64,000 bases of DNA from the NCBI GenBank assembly GCA_949361645.1, contig OX442424.1:7469378-7533377 (forward strand), in the 5' to 3' direction. The notes under the pieces were generated by a model. It saw only the letters and a list, made by a program, of their open reading frames with translations, had not been told where the DNA came from and ran no database searches. Made by a program: the position numbers and the translations under genes. Of this stretch, positions 43,868 to 54,975 are shown piece after piece. Source of the stretch: Spongilla lacustris. Its lineage: Eukaryota; Porifera; Demospongiae; Spongillida; Spongillidae. Within the stretch, counting starts at the first letter, position 1; each line of letters opens with the position of its first letter.

Positions 43868-46720
43868 TTGTCAGGTGTCACACCCAGCACAGTGATCCCA
43901 GCCACTTTTCCATCTGTGGAGGAAATCTTTTTCTGTCGAGGTGCCACATTAAGATATCTCCCACACCGTGCTCGCCAACAATTTGGATGTGCACTGGCTG
44001 ATACATTGAGACGGATCACTCAAGACAACTCAATTGTATTGTGGTCCAGGCTGTTAATGCTCCATAGGTGTGTCCTGCCATCATCAAAAAGAAGTGGTAG
44101 AGGAAGGAAGCAAATACCAATTGAATCTCTTTGCCAGGACTGGCTAGACGGCAAGGAGTTACTGCTTTGGTCAAAAGCAATTGGTAGGAACACCAGCGTG
44201 CCCAAAGCAGACCATTCATATGACAACAGAGGAGGATGTTTTCGGCTCTGGCATATGCTCAAGAAGGTTTATTCTCCAAGGCCTGCCACATTCTGACATC
44301 CAATGGTATTGCACCCAATAACAAAACTGTGTTTGAGCTCCTCAAATCTAAACATCCTTTATCTGACCCACCCGTCACTCCAGCCACATCTACTGCTCCA
44401 GCTATCCATGTTCCCCCTGACTTCAGTATCAGTGCCATATTGAGGTCATTTCCAAAAGCAACAGCTTGTGGCCCCTCTGGCTTACGGGTTCAACATCTAA
44501 TTGATGCTCTGGATGCCACTCTACCAACTTCAATTGACAGCCTGCTTTGCCGGGTTATAAACCTGCTCATCACAGGAAAAGTTCTGGCTGCTATTGCTCC
44601 ATACTTAGCTGGTGGGAACCTAACTGCACTAATGAAGCTAAAGCAGATTGGATGGGATGTTCGGCCATTTGCAGTGGGTGAAGTCCTCAGACGTCTGGCA
44701 GGAAAATGTGCTTGTGCACTAACTAAAGAGAAAGCCACTGAATTTTTTGCTCCTTTTCAATTTGGTGTAGCTTGTCCTGGAGGAACAGAGAAGATTATAC
44801 ACAGGCTCAGGCAGACAGTTGAAGATCACTGGCAGGATGCTGATTTTGCAGTTCTCAAGATCGATATGCAGAATGCATTTAATTTAGTGTCACGAGATGC
44901 TGTCCTAATACAATGTGCTATCCACTTCCCTGAGCTCCTCCCGTGGGTCTCCTGGTGCTACTCTCAACACCAATATCTCTGGCATCCAATGGGCCAGCTC
45001 ATATCGACATCAGGTGTTCAGCAAGGCGACCCCTTGGGTCCACTGTTGTTTGCACTTGTCCTTAATGACACCATCATCAAGATATCACAAGATCCATTAT
45101 GCAAACCTCTACAATCCAACTTCTGGTATTTGGATGATGGAGTCCTATCAGGACCAAGGGCAGCACTGTCAAGGGCAATGGAAATTATACAGGGGGACAG
45201 TGCCTTGAATGGTCTACAGATCAATTTCAAGAAATGCCAGATACTTAGCAAGCAGCATCTCTCAATGTTCCATCCTGAAATCCCATGTTGCTCAACACTG
45301 GACTTTGAGATTCTTGGTGCTCCCATTGGCAGCCCTGATTTCTGCACTGCCTTCATTGAAAAGAAGCGGAAGGAAGCCAACCAGTTGTTATCCCTTCTGC
45401 CTAAGCTTTGTGATCCTCAGTCTGCGATTGCTCTTCACAGGGTATGTGCTTCATTCTGCAGGCTGGCATATCTAGCTCGTTCCATCCCACCCACTCCTGC
45501 TTCATTGGAAGCATTTGCCAGGTTCGATGATGATGTGCTTCACTGCTTAGAGTGCTCACTGGAGATTGAACTAACCCCACGAGCTTGCAGTCAAGCCCAA
45601 CTTGGCCTAAAGTACGGAGGGCTAGGATTGCACTCCCTGAACACCCATGCACAAGCAGCCTACATCGCCTCTTTGTCTACCTCACTAACACCAATCCATC
45701 CATCAGAACTGACTATGCAGCACCTCTGTGATGCCATCATGGTGTTCAATGGGAAGGTAGCATGATGTGAGCAGCTCTCTGTAGAAAGTGTACAAGGTGC
45801 TTCCCATCATCAGCACAAGTTATCCTCAGCCATCGAGAAAGCGGGCTTCCTTTCTCTGCTTGATGGAGCATCAACAGTAGACAAGGCCAGACTACTAGCC
45901 ATCTCTGCTCCCCAAGCACATGCATGGCTGAGGGCACAACCATCTCCAAAATTGGGGTTAGACCTGCTGCCAAGTCTTAGTGAAATGATACCAAGCCACC
46001 AAAAAGATCTGCCCAGCAGACTTGAAGGCAATCAAAGCAAGCTGCTCTTCAAATCTTTATCTGCCTGACAGAGCACAAATTCTCGCTGCTTAATCTCGCA
46101 ATGCTAACCTGTGTTCGATCTCCACCTTGACCCTTCAGAGTTTCAGACAGATATAAAATAGTGGTTGGGCATTGATGCCTTCCAATGTGCCAGCTGTCTA
46201 TACTATTTGGACCCCTTGGGACATCATGCATTAACCTGTCTAGAGAATATTGCAGGCAAGCCTGTATTGGTACCTGATTTGAAGCAGGGAGTGGTCTTGG
46301 GCATGACCAACAGCATATCTGATGTCCTGGTCCCTGGCTGCAATGGGTGTTAGGCAAGCCAGCTGCCTATGACATTACCATGATAGTAGGGTGAGGAGCC
46401 TTGGCAGCTGAACTATGCCAATCATGCTAGATGAGTGGAAATGTGTCAGACAGCAGTGCTGCTCGAATGCTCACCCTCACTCAGGGGCCAAGTCTCCTGT
46501 ACAGACTGGTGGTGGCCTGGAGACTTAGGGAGATTGTACTGTGTGGTGGCTTGGATTGTGCACTAATGGTGTTACCAAAGCTTCATCTCCTCCTATGCAG
46601 AAAGCCCTGTATCAGAGGTTGGACAGCCAATCTTTGCTGTCCTCCTCCTCCTCCTCCTCCTGTCCCAACACAGAACAAGGACGTCTGCAGGGCGAGAGCT
46701 TACATGGTCCCTAGATAAAT
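43868..46720 (+). mobile_element. RLE-type non-LTR retroelement, nearly full length but broken
   Basis: Order seen: an N-terminal segment in one frame (43868-44230, PSVEEIFFCRGATLRYLPHR, LWSRLLMLHRCVLPSSKRSG); a +1/-1 frame change near 44225-44240; the reverse transcriptase frame; an in-frame TGA at 45763; the same frame continuing to 46068 (LLDGASTVDKARLLAISAPQ); then a zinc-finger-like CASCLYYLDPLGHHALTC and SDVLVP pieces (46165-46345) and a decayed tail. In this element class (R2/NeSL-like) the C terminus carries a CCHC motif and a restriction-like endonuclease. The assignment to RLE type rests on that order. The element is inactive as assembled. Boundaries are approximate. Confidence 0.75.
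44236..45765 (+). CDS. Reverse transcriptase domain of the retroelement (frame-disrupted at both ends)
   Basis: About 509 residues. RT motifs in order: FPKATACGPSGLRVQHL (thumb-proximal fingers), FQFGVACPGGTEKIIHRL, catalytic block A KIDMQNAFNLVSR (about 44857-44895), block B GVQQGDPLGPLLFAL (about 45013), and block C YLDDG (45127-45141), all with intact aspartates. These copy the element RNA into DNA at the target site. Upstream homologous sequence lies in another frame, and a TGA at 45763 cuts off the C-terminal part, so the ATG at 44236 is not the natural start. Confidence 0.85.
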   Translation: MFSALAYAQEGLFSKACHILTSNGIAPNNKTVFELLKSKHPLSDPPVTPATSTAPAIHVPPDFSISAILRSFPKATACGPSGLRVQHLIDALDATLPTSIDSLLCRVINLLITGKVLAAIAPYLAGGNLTALMKLKQIGWDVRPFAVGEVLRRLAGKCACALTKEKATEFFAPFQFGVACPGGTEKIIHRLRQTVEDHWQDADFAVLKIDMQNAFNLVSRDAVLIQCAIHFPELLPWVSWCYSQHQYLWHPMGQLISTSGVQQGDPLGPLLFALVLNDTIIKISQDPLCKPLQSNFWYLDDGVLSGPRAALSRAMEIIQGDSALNGLQINFKKCQILSKQHLSMFHPEIPCCSTLDFEILGAPIGSPDFCTAFIEKKRKEANQLLSLLPKLCDPQSAIALHRVCASFCRLAYLARSIPPTPASLEAFARFDDDVLHCLECSLEIELTPRACSQAQLGLKYGGLGLHSLNTHAQAAYIASLSTSLTPIHPSELTMQHLCDAIMVFNGKVA

Positions 46721-46959
46721 CATACCCTACTTCAACCCCCACAGAAAAGTGGGCATGTCCCGCAAATGGTTTTACCGTGCAACTATATCCCCACAACTTC
46801 TGCAATAGGCTGCCTGGTGACCTAGTTGGCCGAGAGAGATGTCAGGACAAAAGGGGCACATGCAGAGAACCTCCTGAGGTGTAAAAGCCAAACCACCAAG
46901 TGTAGCAACCTGTTTAAGTGTACCACCCTACAAGTGTGCAGCAAATTGAAAGCTACCTG

Positions 46960-47560
46960 AGGGTCAATAGCTGCAACATCTTCAAGCTAATTCAAAATCT
47001 CAACATGTTTGATAGCAAAGGAGCCATTGCAGTACAGATAGCCACCAATGGGAGCACCAAGAACGTCCAGGTGAGGCAAGTGTGAAAGGTTCATAGCTGG
47101 AAGGAACACAGAGACATCACTATGGCTCAAGAGCTCACATTTCGATAATACCCTGTGATGGACCAAAGTCTTTGATTAGGAGTGGGTACGGAGAACAGCA
47201 TGCTTGGGACAGGCCAGCACCCCATCATCTAAATACCAGGCCTGTAGACTAAGTGGAGTACAACCATCAACAGCATCAATAGTAGAAATATAAGCAAAGC
47301 AAAGAACAAAGGCCCTAAAGAATTTTCTGCTTAGTGCAGTACTCCTGACTCAGAATTAGGGGGTGCTGCAGATAGGGATGGGAACCATAGCAGCAACATG
47401 CCCATGAAAGGAATTCAGGGGAAAAGATGGAGTGTTCTAAAGGAAGTGTCTACTTGGAAACGAGGTTGAAGGCATTCTTCATGTCGGTGTTCAGTGCAAC
47501 AAAGTCTTTGTTGCCCCAGTGCTCCTCAATGCATTTTCTACATCCATGCACCTCTTTCTC
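46960..47560 (-). pseudogene. Reverse-transcriptase fragment of the same family
   Basis: The minus strand keeps three blocks in order: CRKCIEEHWGNKDFVALNTD MKNAFNLVSK (47450-47545), WYLDDGVLACPKHAV (about 47195-47245) and DVLGAPIGGYLYCNGSFAIK (about 47010-47075). Stops and frame changes lie between them. Opposite in orientation to the element at 43868. Confidence 0.7.
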
Positions 47561-47828
47561 ATTGCCAGGTGAACAAAACTGGTGGGACTCAAAGATACTG
47601 GAAGCTTTGTCTTTAACCAAGGAACATTTAGTATTAATCATAGTACTAATGCAAATACATAATAATAGTAAAATATCTACACCTTGTGAGATCAAATGCA
47701 AATGCCATCCTCAGCAGGTGCCTACAACCTGATGCTCTCTAGGTGCCTTATTGTTACGGGTGTGCATACATATAAATATTATAGTTACAATTATGTATTA
47801 TTTTAAGTCAAATAAAAATATGATACAC

Positions 47829-48622
47829 TCACAAATATATATTTAAAAACCTACAAGATGTGGTTGGTTGGACACATCTGGCCAAAATTTCCCTCATGAG
47901 GGTGAGGCTCAGGTGACTGTACATGGTTACCATAACCTTATTTAGAAGTCTTTGTAGCTGTATGGCTACTTTTTTTTGACAAGGTTGAACGTACATTGAA
48001 AGCTTGATTGCCCACCCACCCAAACACTTCCACAACCAAAGGGATGCATGACCATCCTCTAAGGGCACATGCCTCATCATTTCTAGAGTGCTTGGATTTC
48101 TCTCCCATCTCAGCTGCATGACCACAGGTTTGAGCCGCTTCTTGTAAAAATTGCAAATTCAGAGGATTAATTACCTTTATGTCAAATGCATCTGGGCAAG
48201 AGAGGAACCAGTTTGGCATTAGAATGTCTGCTGGTCTGGATTGGTCATTAGGAAGAATACCACTTAATTTTTCAATTTGTGGGGAAAGGCATGCCTTGTT
48301 GCAGAAGTCAGCCCAGAACGACAAGTAAGCATGTGATGTCCCCAAGCATCCATGTTGCAATGACAAAGTGGGCATGGAGTGCCATCAGGTGTCAATGGAA
48401 GGCCAAGGTAATGACCTGTGCTTCATCTGGCATCAACGCAAGACCTAACTTTTGGTGAAGGCTGCACTTTAAGCTGTGCATGGGCTTTGAGGTGCAGAAA
48501 TAGCCTGCAATCAGGCCTTTGCCACAGTATTTGCATCTAAAAAAAGTAAGCTCCTTTATTGGGATAGGATGTAGTGTGCTGATGAGATGGAGCATCAAGT
48601 GCACTTTCAACTGAGATGGCAT
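47829..48622 (-). pseudogene. Retroelement C terminus (endonuclease-like region)
   Basis: Minus-strand frames SLHQKLGLALMPDEA (48392-48622) and LSFWADFCNKACLSPQIEK, SRPADILMPNW, DAFDIKVINPL, RNDEACALRGWSCIPLVVEV (47938-48375) match the C-terminal module of the family. Truncated upstream and frame-broken near 48380. Confidence 0.65.
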
Positions 48623-49228
48623 CTGGCTGGCTGACCATAGATTATGTAACTCTCACCAAACTGGGTCCTAGTAAGCCAGCAGCATTTGACCTGTCTGTCA
48701 CATCAAAGCTAAACACACAAGTTTTTCAAGAAGCGAGGGTGACAGAAGGTTCAGCTGCCTTGGCTGCCCAGACCTGCAAGCATAGACATAATGACAAAAG
48801 GTGCAGAGAACTGGGCTGGGTTTGTATCCCTCTTGTGGTGGAGACATACAGATGTCGGAGCACTGATACTCTCATGGCTATGTAACATAGCCAGAGAGTT
48901 CCAGCCATATCTGTTATCATGTATGTATATTCAGGATGCTACATGCGGCCAGGTTTGGTAGCAGCAGAGGCTGGATCCCCCAAAGAGGAAGAAGTATTCC
49001 TCTCCTGGAGCTAAGTACTTCTTTATTCCCATAGCATGTGAGTCTCTTGGTGTGTTTGGTGCCAAAATGTCCTTTCTTAAGGACCTTGGCCATCATCTGC
49101 ACCAAACCACTGGAGACTCACAATCCTACCAGTTCCTACTCCAGCGCCTTTCTGTGGCAATCCAGAGAGGAAATTCCACCTCCATCTTGGGAACATTAAG
49201 TTCCTTTGATGGCTTAGATGACTTTTAG
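48616..49228 (+). pseudogene. Retroelement C terminus, opposite orientation, two pieces
   Basis: 48616-48885 keeps KPAAFDLSVTSKLNTQVFQE and HNDKRCRELGWVCIPLVVET. A separate open frame up to TAG 49226-49228 reads KYFFIPIACESLGVFGAKMS, TGDSQSYQFLLQRLSVAIQR, GNSTSILGTL, an end motif of a related retroelement lineage. Abutting the minus-strand copy shows nested insertions. Confidence 0.6.
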
Positions 49229-49312
49229 TTCTGTGTGTGAGTGATCGAGTGCGTTAGTATGAGTATGTTAGGTTGTGTTATTGTTAGCCATATATGTTAG
49301 TTTATAGTGTAC

Positions 49313-49906
49313 TTAATTAATAATCATTTTATATATATATGAGGAACACAATGCAAAGCAGTAGATTGAGGCTAACACCTCAGGCCAGAAACGGCTCGTC
49401 CTGATGGCTAGTTTCTTGGCAACCCTTGAGAGAGCTTCTTGTGCCTCGCTTCCCCAACCACCAAATACCTCCATGACCAATGGGACACATACCCAACCTC
49501 TCTCTGTACAGGGAATGTCATTTTTGGCATGTTTGTCCTTCTCTCCCAGCTCAGCAGTATAACCTGAGGTCATGATCGCTCCCAATAAAATGTTTGAGTT
49601 GAGTGGATTGATGACCTTCAGATCAAATGCTGCTGAACGTGAGAGAGACCAGTTAGGCACCAACACATCAGCCAGTCGTGTTCTGTCCTTTGTTATGGTA
49701 AGCCCACAACCTCTTTCAATTTCAGGAGCAAGACAAGCCTTACGACAGAAATCTGTGAAGCCGTCACGAAGGCGGTTGTGCCTTGTGACTATATCCCCAC
49801 CTGAACGACATATCAGGGCATGGTGCCCATGAATGTCCAGGGCTTGGGAGCAGTGTGGGCAGGCATCTGCATCTGTGGAAAGTGGAAGCCCAAGCCGACT
49901 GCACAT
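49313..49906 (-). pseudogene. Best-preserved retroelement C terminus (CCHC + endonuclease-like)
   Basis: A 197-codon open frame with CPHCSQALDIHGHHALIC (CCHC-like zinc motif), RHNRLRDGF, RLADVLVPNW, AAFDLKVINPL, and NDIPCTERGWVCVPLVMEVF. In RLE-type elements the CCHC motif precedes a PD-(D/E)XK-like nuclease; the ADVLVPNW...AFDLKV pair fits that place. The reverse transcriptase part is missing upstream, where the frame is broken near 49910-49990, consistent with 5' truncation. Confidence 0.65.
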
Positions 49907-51287
49907 CTGCTTCTACTGAAATTGCATCTCAGATGATGCAAAGGAAGCACCATACGCTGATGATGAGGGGCATGATGGCCAACAAAGCTCCAGGCCATCT
50001 CTACCTGGTACTAAGGTGTTTTTGTGACAATCTTTCCATTTACCCACATTGGATGAAATTGTTTAAACCAAGCAGCATACATATTTTTCGCCATAGTCCA
50101 AACACATTCCAGCCAGCTCTTGCTCATGTCATCTAGTGCTTGCAATCAGCCATCTGTGGAAAAAAAAAAAACTTGGACCAAACTCTTCTTGTTGCATGCC
50201 ATCAATGCAACATCCACAATGCCGGGGAATTGACATTGCTGTTCTCTATGTGAACTGTGGAATTTTGGTCAGTTTACGACATTTTATGATACGTGGCAAC
50301 CAAGCATCACTCCTCTGTACACAAGTCAAAGCCATGGGATAAGCTGGAATGCAATTGGAAAACTAGGATTGAATTCAGGTGCTGCAATGCATTTAATGGG
50401 TGTGCTTTTAAGCTACAGAAACCTGAATTATACGAAATTTACATTTTATTTCACAATGGTCTTTGCTCAATCATGTGTTTACTGTTGTTAATGTTTCCGA
50501 AGATATGCATGTCTATTTCAAACAAGCGTTATTCAACTGCACGTCTAGGTATTTGCCGTGAATGCGAAGAATAATGACAATTCGATTACATTGTTGACAT
50601 TACTGGCGGTACACTGACGTTTCTACCTTAATTTAGTAATTGGTTCAACTCTTTCTCAACGGCATGTTTATCCCTGCGCCCCCTGTGGAGTACAAACATG
50701 TATATAAAATCTGTTCAGTGCTATTAATTTTGTTGCTATGCAAGAAATCCAACCCACGTACATTGTTTTATCTATTTTAATTAACCTGCATGCAAGTCAG
50801 TAGTCAATTGGTCAAAGAAAGGATCGGACGTAGTTTAACAGATTCGTACAATTATAGTTTTTTTTTTCAGTCGTATGCATTCGCTTGTGATGCGTGATAA
50901 ATTAAATCTCAAAGGGATCGATTTTAGCATGCACGCATGCCATGTTCTGCCTACATTGAATTATTGTTGTCTCAAACTCAAAGGACTACATGCTCTCGCT
51001 TTTCGTATTTGGCTACGGGCTTCAATATGATTCGATCATTATGTTAGCGCTGTAGTGCTATCTAAAGTGCATTTAAAAAATATATATTGTGATAAAGTCC
51101 TTTTTGGCAAAGACCCCCCTCTAACTTTGATACTTCATAGCTTTTTTTACGTAGACCCCGAAAAAAATAATAGCATATTCGTCATGCTCTCCAAAGTTTG
51201 GGGATGTGCCTTCCATTTTGCTGTTTGCCACCGCATCAGCTCAAGCCTCGTTACTCCTAGTTATACATGTATTATACAATGTATAAT
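49907..51287. other. Intergenic, no supported gene
   Basis: A- and T-rich text with short homopolymers (A at 50160-50172; T at 50860-50868). The open frames have no recognisable domain. Confidence 0.6.
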
Positions 51288-52088
51288 TATGGGACAGAGT
51301 CCAGCAAAATCACCCTTCTGGGTTTTATCACTGTAAAAATTCTACGTTGAACAAAACAGTCTATTTTCGTAATGGTGCACCATTTAAACTTGTTCCCGCA
51401 TCATCTCTCTATGTGGAAATCTTTTTTTGGTGCTCTATTTTCCATGCCGTGAGTGCAAAGTTCGCTAACCCAACGGGTTGGTATTCCATATTTCTCCACG
51501 GGAGTCCTATATCTATATTGATTTGTTCTGCCGGCTCGTTAATTTGTATGTCATACAACTTTAACTTTAAATTATGCAATTTGCCCAAAGCATTGGCGCG
51601 AATCTAGTGGGAAAACATGCTGTTGTTATGGGGATACAGTTGAACAAGCTACATGCACGTTTTCCCGCTTTATTCGCACCAATGCTTTGGGCAAATCGCG
51701 TCCCGCTCAGTGCACGGTGAGGCGGTGATTATAACATTGGGTGGGTGCATGTAGTTTGCTCAACTGTATCTCCGTAACGGATGACATACAAATTAACGAA
51801 CAGAATAAATCAATACGTATAGAACTCCTCTATGTATGTCCCGAATTTGACGCATTTGCAAAACTCATACGCGGAGAAATGGGGGAATTCTAACCCATTG
51901 GGTTAGTGTGATCTTTGCACTCATATCATGGAAAATAATTAGAGCACCCAAATCGATTTCCACATAGAGAGATGGTGTGGGAACAAGGGTACGAAGTTTG
52001 AGATGTACCGTTATGAAGATACAGTGTTTTGTTCCTCGTAGAATTTTATAGTTTGATTAAATCATGCAGAAGGGACTGTCCCATATAG
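51288..52088. mobile_element. Long-armed foldback element, copy 2
   Basis: Ends TATGGGACAGAGTCCAGCAA and GGGACTGTCCCATATA, with long arms mirroring each other. It shares with copy 1 (25696-26529) the words AACTGTATCTCCGTAACGGA, TTTTCCCGC, CGCCAATG/ACCAATG and ATTGATTTGTTCTG. More diverged arms than copy 1. No ORF of significance. Confidence 0.8.
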
Positions 52089-53832
52089 ACCTATTTTTAA
52101 TAAGAGGTGGAAGTAATGTAGTCAACGCGATATAGATACTATCTATGATCTTTCTAAATCTCTTACTCAACACATCTGGACTGCTCTATGTTTATTTATT
52201 TATTTATTATTATTATTTTTCAGTTTTATGTGATGCACATTTAAGCCTGTTGGTACACACGCACGATTGGCATTCTTTGAGGTTCATTATCGCGAGTTAC
52301 CAGTTTGAAAGTAATGTAACTCAGAAGGAAAAACCAGCATTTGAAATGGATGGGACCGCGTCCGACAACGGGCAAGAGCTTTTTTGTTGTCTACAAGCTC
52401 ACAGTTTGGACACGCACATGTAGTATATATATACGTCAGCCTTCCAGCTCCAATGGTGTAGTTGTCTATAAAGGTAAGACGTACCACAATGACATGCGGG
52501 CGGTCGTATGTTATGTACAGTTATAGTATTAATATCTATATACGTTTCTATTTGAAATAGTAAACCTTTGGACGCGCTCGTTGACGGTCCATCATACTTA
52601 ATCGACGTGTTTGCGTCACTTATTATTGCACTGAAGAAGTTTTATTTTTGAAAGAACAATATAGTTTACGTCACGTGTAATTCGGAAAGCTATGGCTTCT
52701 GTTTGTGCCACCTTACTGTTGGCATTAATGGTATGCCTATAATTAAATTTAACAATTTGGGAAAACGCTCAATTCAGAACGGGACGTGACACCACGCGCA
52801 TGCAACTAACGAGGGCTACAGCAGGAGACGGTAAAATGTGTGCCAACGTCACAGATTCCATTGGCACCTCCCGCTGATTTGATCAGGTCCACCGTCAATG
52901 GGAATATTCAAATAAGAATCTAGATTGCACCTTGAAAGGAGATGCATGCATACCGCGCGAAGATGTCACACACCCTGCATGCATTAACATGCCCAAAAGT
53001 ATCGACAGCCAAGTATAACATTCAAAGGGTCTTTTTCACGCACCGCTGCCAATCCGTCATATAATTCTGAAAACTTATGTTCAAGTGGTGAGGAATGCGT
53101 TTCATGCATGCGTTGTTCATGCATGTACACTCCTGTATGTGTCTTTTGATATGCAAGCATGCTGGCAAACTTACAACCCATTCTCCGTTAATCTATACTG
53201 ATGCAGCTAGTAGTAAGTACATGTATACCGAGTTACAACTTAATGACACCATTTGGAATACATGCAAGAATGCGGTAGCTATGGATACTTTCTCTATACA
53301 GATATATAGTTACAACAGTGATTAAAAACGGCACAATTAAACTCTATGAGCTCATGCGACTATTATAACTACATGCATGACGATGCCTGCATGTCATGTA
53401 ACTCAGTTGTATACTTAACTTATCCCATGCATGATTACGTTATACGCAGTATTACTGACACGTGAAACATCGCGCTTAATAGCACAAATGTCATACATTC
53501 ACCGCATGGCATGAAAAATAAAACTGCAACAAAGGACATATAACTTGACGATAACATTCATAAAATGAGCATTAGCGGCATGATCGTGCACGTAACATAG
53601 CCTTGCAATGTTACATAACGCCTCATTCATGAGCTGATGAGTGCGTGCAGGCCTATTAACTTAATACATGCACTCATGCTTGCATCACATATAGCTTGGC
53701 TGTGCACGCGTGCCATGCATGGACTCCCAATAAATTCTATGCGTTCCGTTCCAAGCAATCGAAATAATGTTACTAAACACAAGAAGTGTCTGCCATTCCA
53801 TGAAACCATGGCAACATAAGGTACATTGCGCG
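52089..53832. other. Upstream flank of gene E
   Basis: No supported gene. A 13-codon ATG segment at 52692-52730 (MASVCATLLLALM) followed by a GTATGC donor could be an orphan signal-peptide exon. Palindromic GCATGCATGC words are common. Confidence 0.5.
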
Positions 53833-53839
53833 TATAAAT
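53833..53839 (+). promoter_or_regulatory. TATA box of gene E
   Basis: GCGTATAAATT, 69 bp before the ATG. The GCGTATAAA core is shared with gene F. Confidence 0.6.
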
Positions 53840-53907
53840 TGAGGCGCGAAGTCAGTCTGGACCACACGATAGACACAGCAAAAGAGTGAATTTGTTGCAT
53901 CATCAAA

Positions 53908-54975
53908 ATGAATCGCATAGCACTTTTCGCCTTTTTGGCTGCCACAACTCGAGTCATCTTTTCGGCACCAACACCGCCCCAGATTCTGGTCGTGGCACCG
54001 TCCGGTGGTCCGCAGTGCGTTCGCTTCAACAGTCCAGTCTGCAACGCCCTCGGAGGGCAGGGGTACAACTACGCGCAATTCCCAAACCCTCTGGCACCCG
54101 CATACCTTCCCAACGCACAGAAAGCCGAGAGCGAGGCAAACGCAGTAATTCAACAAGCTTTGGCCAGCCAGTGTTCCAAATACGTCGTCGAGTTTATGTG
54201 CTTCTCGTACTTCCCACTATGCGACCCGAGCAGTACAACGACACCCCCCGTGCTGCCGTGCACGTCGCTGTGCGAGCAAGTTCGCAGCGACTGCGAACCC
54301 GTACTGAACGCCACGTACGGTACCCGCTGGCCTCAATGGGCAAACTGCGAAAATATCGCGAATGTCATTGCCCAAAACCGAGCCGAAGACCTGTGCTTCA
54401 GCGGCAAGGCTTCGGAAACTACTACACCCACGCAGGCGACAACGCAACCTACTGCCTCATCTACGCCGCTGCATCTGACCTCACCACAACATCCTCTGTG
54501 CGGCGCCTGTAATCCGGTTCATGTCACTTCTGAAGCACTCGACGAAGCACTTCGAAATTACACATTTGGTAAGGGATTAAAAAGAAAAAAAATCGGCGCA
54601 TTTTGACTGCTGCTCTTTATACATACAGTTGCAAAGGTAAAAGTCCAATCGAAGACAACAGCTGGTAAAGCGTTGGCATATGCAGTAGAAGTGTTGGAAT
54701 ACTTGCAGTTGCAGCAGTGCACAACAGCGCCACAACTGCCGCCAAAGAAAGCGGTCATTTCAATGGCTAACAAACAATGCCCACCATGTGTCGACTTGAC
54801 ACCTGGACAGGTCTACCTAGTTGGCGGGTACACTAACGGGCAGGACAAAAGTGGCATTTGGTCGGTGCCAAGCCAAGCAAATATCGTATCCACTTGGTCG
54901 AGTGAGTTCAGTCAAAAGTGGGTGCAAATAACTGCGAAGAACAGCAAGTGCCGAGCAAACCTTGTTCGCATCTAA
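53908..54975 (+). CDS. sFRP-like secreted protein E (Frizzled CRD + NTR-like)
   Basis: Exons 53908-54568 and 54629-54975 (intron 60 bp, phase 1), 335 residues. Signal peptide at about 1-20 (ALFAFLAATTRVIFSA). CRD 37-163 has ten cysteines (FNSPVCNALGGQGYNYAQFP, FMCFSYFPLC, LPCTSLCEQVRSDCEP). A Thr/Pro/Gln linker is followed by LCGACNP. The NTR-like exon begins VAKVKVQ and holds CTTAP, QCPPCVDLTPGQVYLVGGYT and SKWVQITAKNSKC-like text. Most similar in the CRD to B and C, although 36 kb away. Predicted secreted Wnt/Frizzled-type modulator by analogy. Confidence 0.9.
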
